A DNA stretch of 37,541 nt from Candidatus Moduliflexus flocculans. Lineage in GTDB: Bacteria; Moduliflexota; Moduliflexia; Moduliflexales; Moduliflexaceae. Positions 26,665-34,565 of this stretch are shown here, in pieces. The notes under the pieces were generated by a model that saw nothing but the letters and a program-made list of their open reading frames with translations, ran no database searches and had not been told where the DNA came from. The position numbers and the translations under genes are program-made. Each line of letters starts with the position of its first letter. Positions within the stretch are counted from its first letter, which is position 1. The stretch spans positions 509,906 through 547,446 of the forward strand of contig DF820457.1 in NCBI GenBank assembly GCA_000739515.1, read 5' to 3'.

Positions 26665-27093
26665 TTATACCCTCTCAGAGTGTTCGATCTTCTCCGTTAT
26701 AACGGCAACCTCTTCTTTGAAGGTCTTCACTGACAGCAGATGAATCGTCACGCCGATGGCAATCGCGACGAGGACGATTTTTCCAATCAGCACAGGGACG
26801 ACGAACAGCGCGGACGTGCCGATAGTCAGCCAGAGCAGCACAAGCGCCACGACTTTCGAAATCAGCGGAATGCCGCGTCCTTCGCGATAATTGCGAATAT
26901 AACTGCCGAACCATTGATGATGCAGCAGCCAATGGTAAAAACGTTCGGAACTGTTGGCGTAGCAGACGGCAGCCAGCAGCAAAAACGGCGTCGTCGGGAG
27001 CAGTGGCAGGAAAATTCCCGCCACGCCAAGCCCGACGGCAAGGCTGCCAATCACAATCAAGATTGCATTTTTCAGAGAATGGAGTGGTTTCAT
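26665..27093 (-). CDS. DUF454 (YbaN-like) inner-membrane protein
   Basis: 142 residues from the ATG at 27093 (MKPLHSLKN). An upstream frame to 27120 reads into the CACGAATAA repeat and is likely spurious. The family signature GLGVAGIFLPLLPTTPFLLLAA is present, followed by SSERFYHWLLHHQWFG and IRNYREGRGIPLISK. Hydrophobic segments suggest three or four transmembrane helices. The function of the family is not known. It precedes the HEAT-like gene by ten bases. Confidence 0.9.
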   Translation of the reverse strand: MKPLHSLKNAILIVIGSLAVGLGVAGIFLPLLPTTPFLLLAAVCYANSSERFYHWLLHHQWFGSYIRNYREGRGIPLISKVVALVLLWLTIGTSALFVVPVLIGKIVLVAIAIGVTIHLLSVKTFKEEVAVITEKIEHSERV

Positions 27094-27106
27094 GTGAGTT
27101 GATTGA

Positions 27107-27191
27107 GCCACGAATAACACGAATGTTCACGAATAATAGACCTTAATGATTTACAATCAACCCATTCGTGAATATCCGTGTTATTCGTGGC
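27107..27191. repeat. CACGAATAACACG inverted repeat
   Basis: A 28-base left arm (27107-27134) and right arm (27164-27191) match at 26 of 28 positions when inverted. The motif is CACGAATAACACG and ATTCGTGAA. The 29-base loop is A-T-rich. It lies between the helicase stop and the DUF454 start and could give a strong stem-loop RNA. Confidence 0.8.
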
Positions 27192-27198
27192 AAACATG

Positions 27199-28914
27199 TT
27201 ATGTTCGCCGAAGGTTCTCGATGCGTTTCCGTAATTTTGTCCGATGCGTTCCTAAATCTACTAAGCAATAGTCGCCGCTGACTTCAAGAATCGTCCCCAC
27301 GCCGAGCATTGTCACAACGCGGTCGCCGGGGCGCAGATTGGCGTCCGTGTTCGAGGCTGCAAGCGGCGGCTGCGTCGGCGCGGGCTTGCGGCGCGACGAA
27401 TGCTGGCGCGTTTCGGCCTGTTTTGAAAGATTTTCCTCGTGATGCGCCGCAAGGTATTGCGTCCAGCGCGGTGTTAAAATATCGGTAAATTCCGGCGGCA
27501 GGCAGAGTTGTCGTTTAGCGCGAGTCAGGCCGACATATGCCACGTTGATTTCATCGTCGTCCGGCGCATGTTCTTTATCGCCGAGCCGCGCCAAATTCTC
27601 CGCCATGTCGGCATGAAGATAGACGCGGTCGTATTCCTGCCCTTTCGCGGAATGAATCGTCGAAAGAATCACGCCCGGCGCGTCGGCGGCATTCCGTTCT
27701 TTTTTCGTGATTTCGCCAAATTCGAAGACCACGCCCGGAAAATCGGGCGCGTATTTCTCGACAATTTCAATCATCCCTTGCATCTGAAAATTATCCGTTT
27801 CTTCCGCATACCGTTCCAATTCGTCAAGATTTTTAAAGCTGCGAATCAGTGGATCGCGAATATTTTGCGTTCGCGCATCCGCCAGCCAATAGACATCGAG
27901 CGTTCGCAGCAGCAGCGGATACAAATCGCGCTCGAACCGAAACGGAATTTTGCGGGAGCGCAATTCCATCGCATTTTCAAACAGCGCCACATTTGTGCGA
28001 CTCAGCGCGGCGACCGTTTCCGAAGTTGACGCGGGTTGAATCTGTTGCGCAAATGAGACGCTTGAGGCCACGCGTTCATTGCCGTCAATGCGAAACTGCG
28101 GCTCGCGCTTGGCTTCCTGAATAAAGAGGCTGACCAACTCCGCAATGCGGCAGCCGAAGCGGAAACTTTGGGACAGTTCGAACGTGTCGTCACTGACGAT
28201 TTTGCGCATCGCGTCAATCGCATAACGGAAACTGTAAATCTGCTGATGCGAGTCGCCGACGAGAAAGATGCGCTTGCGATACTGTTTCAGCGCATCCAAC
28301 ATAATCGGCGATAAATCCTGCGCTTCATCCACTAAGAGCATATCGTAGCGATTGAGCGCGGCCTGAAACGCGCCGGACTTGTGGCTCATCTTCAGATAAA
28401 AATCGTGCGGGCACTGTTTCTGTCCGTTGTTCCAGGCGGTCGCGACCGCGCGGCAGGCATCGAGAATCCGGCCTTGTTCATGAAGAAACAGGTCTTTTGT
28501 CTGTTCGGAAAGATACATTTTGAAGGACAAGATCGCCTTTTCCAGCACATCGTGCGGCGAATTGAGAAAATAGACCAGAAAGTCGTGGCTCACCGTCGCA
28601 AGGAGTTGCTCTTTGGCGCCGAACGCAAACAGCATATCCGCTGGACTGAAATGGCCGAGCGTGTCGCGCCAGCGGCTGCCTTCGGCGCGAAACGCCAGCG
28701 AATGGACAGTTTGCGCGTCCACATGCTTCGGGAAACTCCGTTTCGCCTCTTCCCGCGCATGGCGGTTGAAGACGAGATAGAGAATGCGCTCTTGCGGATA
28801 GGCGTTCGCCACGAGTTTCAGCGTTGTGGTTTTGCCGGTTCCGGCGCGGGCGTTAATCCGCGCAATGCGCCCGCTTGCGGCGCGGATAGCGTGTTGTTCA
28901 GCGGTTGGCGTCAT
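27199..28914 (-). CDS. UvrD-superfamily helicase, FBH1-like
   Basis: 571 residues from the ATG at 28914 (MTPTAEQHAIR), the usual start of this family; a TTG at 28968 is in frame. Walker A is AGTGKT (24-29), Walker B is LLVDEAQDLSP, motif III LVGDSHQQIYSFRYA, motif VI YVGLTRAKRQL. The stretch YLVFNRHAREEAKRSFP then AQTVHSLAFR is most like the eukaryotic FBH1 helicase and its bacterial relatives. The C-terminus (LRPGDRVVTMLGVGTILEV) resembles the Tudor-like end domain of UvrD. It is a 3'-to-5' DNA helicase, probably in recombination control or repair. It has no visible operon partner. Confidence 0.92.
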   Translation of the reverse strand: MTPTAEQHAIRAASGRIARINARAGTGKTTTLKLVANAYPQERILYLVFNRHAREEAKRSFPKHVDAQTVHSLAFRAEGSRWRDTLGHFSPADMLFAFGAKEQLLATVSHDFLVYFLNSPHDVLEKAILSFKMYLSEQTKDLFLHEQGRILDACRAVATAWNNGQKQCPHDFYLKMSHKSGAFQAALNRYDMLLVDEAQDLSPIMLDALKQYRKRIFLVGDSHQQIYSFRYAIDAMRKIVSDDTFELSQSFRFGCRIAELVSLFIQEAKREPQFRIDGNERVASSVSFAQQIQPASTSETVAALSRTNVALFENAMELRSRKIPFRFERDLYPLLLRTLDVYWLADARTQNIRDPLIRSFKNLDELERYAEETDNFQMQGMIEIVEKYAPDFPGVVFEFGEITKKERNAADAPGVILSTIHSAKGQEYDRVYLHADMAENLARLGDKEHAPDDDEINVAYVGLTRAKRQLCLPPEFTDILTPRWTQYLAAHHEENLSKQAETRQHSSRRKPAPTQPPLAASNTDANLRPGDRVVTMLGVGTILEVSGDYCLVDLGTHRTKLRKRIENLRRT

Positions 28915-29082
28915 GGAATACAAGAAAAATGGTTCAAGCGTGATCTGCTCTTGGGTACTGTCAGTCAATCACAGTACTGAACTCACACGACAAGCAGGAA
29001 GGCTGGGCGCTGTTGCAAAAATATTTCCATGCGTATCTTCAGTTAAGATAATCGTACATTTCATGCGTATTTTTTACGAAAA

Positions 29083-29115
29083 CGGCTGTCTCAACAGTCT
29101 TTATCAAGACAGCCG
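29083..29115 (-). terminator. Hairpin after the YgfK-like gene
   Basis: CGGCTGTCT pairs with AGACAGCCG across 15 bases, with a short T-run beyond it on the minus strand. It lies 8 bases beyond the stop of the minus-strand YgfK-like gene. Confidence 0.65.
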
Positions 29116-29122
29116 CGCTATT

Positions 29123-31369
29123 TTACAGGTATTTGATATTCACATCGTTGCAGTCTTCCTCATTCAGAACGCCTTTCAACTGCGTCAGCAGAATGTGGTA
29201 GATGCGCATGTCAAAGATTTCGGCTTCGCCGCCGGGCGTGACGGCGATCATGTTTTGGATGGCATGATCGGAGTAATTGAGCGTTGCCTCAATACGGCCA
29301 TCGGAGCAGGTGATCATGTTCGTCTGCGTATTGTGCCAGAGTTGATACTCTTTTCCCTGAATGCGTCCGGCAATATGTTCAACATCGCCATCCTTTTCCA
29401 CAAAAAAGCCGTCATCTTTGCGGCTTTCCCAGCCTTCCTGCGACCGGAAATAGCGCGGTTTGTCGGCGTGCGGCTTGCCCTGTTCCACGCAATGAATCGC
29501 GCAGACGCCGCATTCATTACAGGAATCGGCGACATGCGCGATTTGCAGCGGTTTTTTGATCCGGAATTCCCCGCCAGAAAGCGCGTGGATCGTATATCCA
29601 TTACGATCAAGCTGATGAGTCTGGCACGTCAGCGTGACGGGCGCAACATGGTAGGCGAAATTCGCTAAATTCGGACAGACCGCGATACAATTGCCACAGC
29701 TTGCGCAATCGTATCGCGTCAGATGCGAGGCCAATTTCTTCGGCGTCTGTTTATTTTTGGCGTATGTATAATGTGGATCATGCGTCACTTCTTCCAACAG
29801 CGAATCCAAATTGCGTTCTGCGGCGGCGGCCAGAATATGATGATATAATTCTCTGAACGTATGCGGCACCAGAAAACTTTCGCCGAACCGCTGATTGTAA
29901 ATTTTCAACGTTTCCGTGACAATCAGGGCATCGGTCGTCAGGAGTTCAAGGCTGTCGCTGTTTTCTTTCAAGGCATTTACCACGCGGCGGTGCAGGTTGG
30001 CAAAAATCTGCAACTGTTCCTCTACCATCGTGTAGCGGCTGTTTTCCGGCAGTTGTTGCCCTAATTTGTGCACTTCGTCCCGCAATCTGATGAACACATC
30101 ATTGATTGCGTCCACTTCATGCCGGAAACGTTTCATGATAAAATCCGGCAGATTAATGGCATCCACATCCAGCATCTTTTCACAGAGGCGCTCTAAATAG
30201 GCGCGACCTTTCGCATATCCCGGCGCTTTCAGCATATCGGTGCAGACCGTCACTGGCGCAACGTTCAAGCTCGCGACATCCGCGAAATTATGTTCATCAA
30301 CTCCGGCGGAAAATGACACCGGAATATGCGCCTGAATATCGCCCAATGCCGAGCGCACTTTTTCTAATAAATGGAGCGCAAGCAGATGGAGCGGCGGTCC
30401 GGAAAGATACATCACCTCATCGGCGAAGTAACGTTTATGATTTTTCACCACCAGCGTATTGGTCAATTTTAATCCCAACGCCTTATCCATCGAACTCGCC
30501 GTATGGTACATGCCGCGAATCAGGTCTATCGCCTGGTCGAAACGCAAGTCGTGTTTGAATGCCTCGCGATCTAATTGAATCTCCTCATAGCCGAGCATAT
30601 TTTGGACGATATTCGACACAATATCCGGCCCTAACAGCGTTGGATTCAGTTTCACCACCACATTAACCCGGTGTTCCGTCAGAAGATGACTGACGATATG
30701 ATCAATTTCTTCTGGCGGGCAGCCGTGAAAGGTGGAAAGCGTGATCGTATCCACGATGTTGGCGCGATATTCCAGCGTCTTGAATCTGGCGAATTCATCA
30801 GGGATTTCTGCGCGGAGTTCCTCGATAACGGCGTGAGCATTCGTTAATTTTTTGATGTAATCATGCATCCGTTTCGATTTAATGCCTTTGAAATCATAGC
30901 CGACGCTCAAATCGAACACGGTCTGCGCGTGATGGCGCGAGAATTCTTCGCCGAACAGGTCAGATTGCGCGATCATCTCAATGACCATCCAGGCTTTCAC
31001 ATATTCCCGCAAGGACAGATCGAGCGGCAATTCCTGCGACCATTCAACATTAAAACCGATGGTTTCAGTGTCTATGCACGGGCGGGGAATGCGGATATCC
31101 TCAAGAATTTGGACGGTTTTTAATTCGAAAATCCGCGCTCCCGTTAACCAGCCCGCAATGATATTCTGCGCGAGTTGGGTATGCGGCCCTGCCGCAGGGC
31201 CAAACGGCGTGGAAGCGGTTTGCCCCATGTATTGCAGGCTTAAATTTGATCCTGAGCATCCGGTGTAAAATTTTTCTTCCGGCACGCCTAAAATCTTCCC
31301 GCACCGTTTATACTCCACAAAGACTCGCCTGATCAAATCGGAAAATGGCATCGGATGAAACATGGACAT
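29123..31369 (-). CDS. YgfK-like Fe-S protein lacking the flavin/NADPH domain
   Basis: 748 residues, against about 1030 for E. coli YgfK (putative selenate reductase subunit). The N-terminal 500 residues share its layout: PMPFSDLIRRVFVEYK, STPFGPAAGPHTQLAQNI, FELKTVQILEDIRI, CIDTETIGFNVEWS; this half is related to dihydroorotate/dihydropyrimidine dehydrogenase barrels. The C-terminal part has two 4Fe-4S patterns, CASCGNCIAVCP (555) and CNECGVCAIHC (617). The GltD-type FAD/NADPH domain that separates them from the barrel in YgfK is absent (no GxGxxG found), so electrons would have to come from another protein. The final 120 residues have no known domain. No frameshift is visible, so the short form looks native. 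The substrate is unknown. Confidence 0.88.
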   Translation of the reverse strand: MSMFHPMPFSDLIRRVFVEYKRCGKILGVPEEKFYTGCSGSNLSLQYMGQTASTPFGPAAGPHTQLAQNIIAGWLTGARIFELKTVQILEDIRIPRPCIDTETIGFNVEWSQELPLDLSLREYVKAWMVIEMIAQSDLFGEEFSRHHAQTVFDLSVGYDFKGIKSKRMHDYIKKLTNAHAVIEELRAEIPDEFARFKTLEYRANIVDTITLSTFHGCPPEEIDHIVSHLLTEHRVNVVVKLNPTLLGPDIVSNIVQNMLGYEEIQLDREAFKHDLRFDQAIDLIRGMYHTASSMDKALGLKLTNTLVVKNHKRYFADEVMYLSGPPLHLLALHLLEKVRSALGDIQAHIPVSFSAGVDEHNFADVASLNVAPVTVCTDMLKAPGYAKGRAYLERLCEKMLDVDAINLPDFIMKRFRHEVDAINDVFIRLRDEVHKLGQQLPENSRYTMVEEQLQIFANLHRRVVNALKENSDSLELLTTDALIVTETLKIYNQRFGESFLVPHTFRELYHHILAAAAERNLDSLLEEVTHDPHYTYAKNKQTPKKLASHLTRYDCASCGNCIAVCPNLANFAYHVAPVTLTCQTHQLDRNGYTIHALSGGEFRIKKPLQIAHVADSCNECGVCAIHCVEQGKPHADKPRYFRSQEGWESRKDDGFFVEKDGDVEHIAGRIQGKEYQLWHNTQTNMITCSDGRIEATLNYSDHAIQNMIAVTPGGEAEIFDMRIYHILLTQLKGVLNEEDCNDVNIKYL

Positions 31370-31396
31370 AATAGTGTCTCAAACATCCCGCGTATC

Positions 31397-31417
31397 CGAA
31401 ATGCCGATGGCATTTCG
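31397..31417. repeat. Small hairpin between YgfK-like and propeller genes
   Basis: CGAAATGCC pairs with GGCATTTCG across GAT. It lies in the 64-base gap between two same-strand genes. No T-run follows it on the minus strand, so it may be an attenuator or mRNA processing site. Confidence 0.5.
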
Positions 31418-31433
31418 CTTTACGCCGGACATT

Positions 31434-32801
31434 TTACCTTTCCGAGAGCGCGTACCCTCCAAGACGTTGAAATGATGGAATAAATACGAGTTGTTCTTGT
31501 GTAAACACTTTGAATTGCAGCACCCCTAAATTGCTCCCCGCCGGAATGCTCTCTACGGCAAAACTCTGCTTATTAATGCGCGTTAATTCCGAACGAATTT
31601 CCGTCGCATCCGGGCCGTCTGGTTTCAAATACATGGCAAAGTAAAGCGAGCGTTCGTCTTCTGTGAGGTATTTGGCAAAATACCAGGCGCGATGTTCAAT
31701 ATTCTGTTTGACCTCGCCGCTGATTTTGTCAATGAAGATGAGCAACTTTTTTTGAGGATTTATCTCCTGAAAGGTCGCCACAAAATCCTTCGTCAGTCCT
31801 GAAAACGCGCTTCCGTCAGGATAAGAGAACCGCCTCATGCCTGTCCGCCGGTCGAACGCAGCCGTCATGCCATATAATAAATCGCCGTCTTGCGCAACAA
31901 TATCATTCTTGTCGTTGATTGTTTTCCATATCCGCGTCCGATCTGGGAGGCGCATTAACGCCATGCCGCCATCAGGGGTTGAAAAAATTTGCGCGTCTTT
32001 TTCGACAACATAGCGCGGGAATTCCTGACCATTCTGCTGCTCCCAGAATGCTGCGCCGCACATTCGATTGAGATACCGCAATGTCACGTCAACCGTATCC
32101 TGCTTTTTTTCCTGAAACTGTCCGATCAGCAACCCGCTATGCCATTGCGCGTAAGAAATATCAACCGCCCCGTCGAAACGCTTCGTCCAGAGCAACTGCC
32201 CGGTCATATCAAGCGCGGAAACCGCACGGCCAGCGTAGGCGGCAATGGTCTGCTCATCGAATGTCACTTCCGCAAATGCGAGCGGCAGCGTCTGCTGCCA
32301 GAGTGTCTCCCCATAATCGGGATCAATTCGCGCAATCACGGTTTCCCCTCTTCTCTCCTGGCGAACAGCTATGAGGGGGAACGCCGGGTTCTCGGATTGC
32401 GGCTTGATAATCATGCGAGGCAGTTGGATATTTTTCCACCGAATTGCGCCGGTTTTCATGTCTATTGCCAGAATAGCCTCGGCAGTTGACGCAATACACA
32501 CCTCTCCGCGATTGATAAACGAGGTAATCCCCGCATCCTGGCGGTTATCAGGATATTCCCAGGCAACAGTCAACGACGCGTGTTGGGGAGATTGCGTTTT
32601 GCCAGACCAGCGCGAGAAAAAACGGAGCGCCCCTTCTTCTCGAAAATACAAGAGGCTGCCAAAGACTGCGAACAACGCGCATATTAATAGCCCCCATCGT
32701 TTCAGGCGTCCCCACCCCAATTGCCGGTCAGGAATATTCAGCAGCAATACTGCGGCGGTTTCGAAAGATAAACACCCAATCATCAATTTTAACATAGACA
32801 T
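31434..32801 (-). CDS. Membrane-anchored PQQ-type beta-propeller protein
   Basis: About 455 residues. Starts are uncertain: GTG at 32813 and ATGs at 32801 and 32795 share the frame, and none has a good ribosome binding site. Two hydrophobic segments lie in the first 60 residues (MLKLMIGCLSFETAAVLLLN and WGLLICALFAVFGSLLYF). The rest is a PQQ/quinoprotein-type propeller, with units such as AILAIDMKTGAIRWKN, AVSALDMTGQLLWTK and MAAFDRRTGMRRFSY; the propeller would face the periplasm if the second segment exports it. PQQ-binding residues cannot be confirmed, so it could be a structural propeller like BamB. The YgfK-like gene follows in the same direction after 64 bases. Confidence 0.82.
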   Translation of the reverse strand: MSMLKLMIGCLSFETAAVLLLNIPDRQLGWGRLKRWGLLICALFAVFGSLLYFREEGALRFFSRWSGKTQSPQHASLTVAWEYPDNRQDAGITSFINRGEVCIASTAEAILAIDMKTGAIRWKNIQLPRMIIKPQSENPAFPLIAVRQERRGETVIARIDPDYGETLWQQTLPLAFAEVTFDEQTIAAYAGRAVSALDMTGQLLWTKRFDGAVDISYAQWHSGLLIGQFQEKKQDTVDVTLRYLNRMCGAAFWEQQNGQEFPRYVVEKDAQIFSTPDGGMALMRLPDRTRIWKTINDKNDIVAQDGDLLYGMTAAFDRRTGMRRFSYPDGSAFSGLTKDFVATFQEINPQKKLLIFIDKISGEVKQNIEHRAWYFAKYLTEDERSLYFAMYLKPDGPDATEIRSELTRINKQSFAVESIPAGSNLGVLQFKVFTQEQLVFIPSFQRLGGYALSER

Positions 32802-32834
32802 TTGATCATTCACAAAATGTAACTATTTAGGTCT

Positions 32835-32933
32835 CAGGAGTGCCAACGCTTGCTTTGGCCGTCCGAATGAGCGAGATCGTTGCGCTTTTGAGGCGACGTT
32901 GTCGCCTTGCCAAAGCAAGCGTTGGCACTCCTG
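32835..32933. repeat. Repeat family A, best full-length copy
   Basis: A 25-base left arm (32835-32859, beginning CAGGAGTGCC) and a right arm (32909-32933) are perfect inverted repeats. The 49-base interior has CCGAATGAGCGAGAT, shared with 33262-33280, and a hairpin AGGCGAC-GTT-GTCGCCT. It is the type copy of the family. Confidence 0.9.
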
Positions 32934-33236
32934 AATAATTGCCACAAAATTTCTGTTTCCTATCCTTATGCGAACCAACGCATCGTTTCGAGAGACAGCA
33001 ACACATTGGTTGATATGGAAATCGTCGTGAAGAAAGAAGTTTCTGTCAGTAAAAAAATTGCGAGAATTATAAATTTCATGTATAAAAAATACTTGACGGC
33101 GCAATAAACCGTCTCAAAAAACGCTAATGAGGCGATAAAAAATCCTTGCCATGACTTATGAACTTGACATTTTCGACGCCATCTCAATCAGTGACGTTGC
33201 TATTCTTTAAAATAAAAACGGTAATTATTTAGCGTT

Positions 33237-33261
33237 CAGGAGCGCCGAAGCTTGTTTTGGC
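33237..33261. repeat. Repeat family A, left half only
   Basis: A left arm of 25 bases (starting CAGGAGCGCC) is followed by GACCGAATGAGCGAGAT, as in 32835-32933, but the right arm is missing. It looks like a truncated element. Confidence 0.7.
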
Positions 33262-33378
33262 TGACCGAATGAGCGAGATGATATGTTCTCTGGCGCGCCG
33301 AAATAATTACGAAAAAAAGACACTGAAAACCTGTTGTTCGTTGATAACGACAGGGCTTCATGAAAGGAGGTGGAATGT

Positions 33379-33549
33379 ATGGGAAGAGGAGATCGCCGCA
33401 CACGACGGGGCAAAATTTTTCGGGGTTCCTATGGGAAATCACGACCATCAAAGAAACGACCGCCCGTTCAACAACCACAGCAAGCGCAGCCGCAGCAACC
33501 ACAGACAGAACCGGTTGTCGAACAGCCGCAAGCGCCGCAGGCAGAATAA
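33379..33549 (+). CDS. thx: 30S ribosomal protein bTHX with Q/P-rich tail
   Basis: 56 residues. Residues 1-27 ([20 protein letters not shown] then SRPSKKR) match ribosomal protein THX (bTHX), a tiny basic protein that sits in the 30S head in Thermus and some other phyla. The next 29 residues are a Gln/Pro-rich extension ([12 protein letters not shown]... ending QAE) not found in Thermus THX. The ATG at 33379 follows a strong AAAGGAGGTGG at 33364-33373; a neighbouring ATG at 33375 in another frame gives no known protein. The gene is too short for usual gene-length cut-offs and is easy to miss. It precedes hslO by 106 bases and may share its transcript. Confidence 0.93.
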   Translation: MGRGDRRTRRGKIFRGSYGKSRPSKKRPPVQQPQQAQPQQPQTEPVVEQPQAPQAE

Positions 33550-33562
33550 TGACAACGATTGA

Positions 33563-33588
33563 TGGCCTGGATCATCGAATCCAGGCCA
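33563..33588 (+). repeat. Hairpin between bTHX and hslO
   Basis: TGGCCTGGAT pairs with ATCCAGGCCA across CATCGA. No T-run follows, so read-through into hslO is likely; it may protect the short bTHX message or reduce hslO expression. Confidence 0.6.
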
Positions 33589-33655
33589 ACGGGCTATCCT
33601 ATTCGACTGAACAGTTGCCGTCATTGACGGAGCGAGATTTTTCGGAGGCAGCAGC

Positions 33656-34537
33656 GTGGATGATTATTTAGTGCGCGGAGTGACAGCGCAAAAGCAGAGT
33701 AATCTGCGGGGGATCGCTTGCGTGACCACACGATTGGTGCATGAGGTCTGTCGTCAGCATGACACCTCGCCGACGGCGACAGTGGCGTTAGGCCGAGCGT
33801 TGACTGCCGGGGCGTTGTTAAGTTCTTTGCTGAAAGGCGACCAGCGCGTCGCGCTGAAATTCGAAGGGAATGGGCCGCTGAAAAAAATCCTTGTCGAAGC
33901 GAACAGCGCGGGCAACGTGCGCGGATATGTCGGCGTGCCGGAAGTTGATTTGCCCTTAAAACAGGGCAAATTCGATGTCGCCAGAGCGATTGGCCGTGCC
34001 GGGTTTTTGACCGTCACCAAAGATTTGCAGATGAAAGAACCCTATAAAGGAATCGTGCAGCTTTACACCAGCGAAATCGCGGAAGATGTCGCGTATTATC
34101 TGACGGAATCCGAGCAAATTCCTTCTGCGATGGGGATTAGTGTCTTTTTAGAACCATCCGGCGACGTGGCGCTGGCCGGAGGCTTTTTGCTCCAGTCGCT
34201 CCCTCCAGCGGATGAGACGGTGATCGCCTCGCTGATCGAGCGAATTGAGCAGATGCCGCCGCTGTCCGAATTCTTTCAAGCGCATCACACGCCGGAAGCG
34301 TTGCTACAGCATTTATTCCGCGATATTCCATTTGATATTTTCGAGAAACACCCGCTGACATTTCAATGTACCTGTTCGAAACCTCGCATCGAACGCGCAT
34401 TAATTTCATTAGGCGCGGAGGAATTAACGCATATTATTGCTGAAGAGGAGCAGACAGAAGTGGTCTGCGAATTCTGCCGCGCTCAATACCAATTCACGCG
34501 CCAGGAACTTTCGGCCGTATTAGCGACAATTCAATAA
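33656..34537 (+). CDS. hslO: Redox-regulated chaperone Hsp33
   Basis: 293 residues, normal for the family. The GTG start at 33656 follows CGGAGG at 33643-33648. The core fold has GRALTAGALLSSLLKG, LKFEGNGPLKKI and the family pattern NVRGYVGVPEVDLPL. The C-terminal zinc switch has C238-x-C240 (CTC) and C271-xx-C274 (CEFC). When oxidised, Hsp33 loses zinc, unfolds its linker and holds unfolding proteins. All four cysteines are present, so redox control is intact. It lies between bTHX and an LRR gene (28 bases downstream), so it is probably cotranscribed with both. Confidence 0.97.
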   Translation: MDDYLVRGVTAQKQSNLRGIACVTTRLVHEVCRQHDTSPTATVALGRALTAGALLSSLLKGDQRVALKFEGNGPLKKILVEANSAGNVRGYVGVPEVDLPLKQGKFDVARAIGRAGFLTVTKDLQMKEPYKGIVQLYTSEIAEDVAYYLTESEQIPSAMGISVFLEPSGDVALAGGFLLQSLPPADETVIASLIERIEQMPPLSEFFQAHHTPEALLQHLFRDIPFDIFEKHPLTFQCTCSKPRIERALISLGAEELTHIIAEEEQTEVVCEFCRAQYQFTRQELSAVLATIQ

Positions 34538-34565
34538 CACATCTCATCATTGACACGGGGGGAAT

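Larger units (their letters stand above)
32814..33378. other. 565-base gap, repeats only
   Basis: Contains family A copies at 32835-32933 and 33237-33261 and A-T-rich sequence between. Open frames here begin inside repeats and are not protein-like. TTGACA at 33164-33169 has no -10 box at a proper distance. The promoter of the bTHX/hslO genes is probably at 33190-33360. Confidence 0.5.

Noticed and set aside
28381..29668. Long plus-strand frames (199 and 280 codons) opposite the helicase and YgfK-like genes
   Set aside because: They are mirror frames of two clear minus-strand genes with recognisable motifs and have no start signals.
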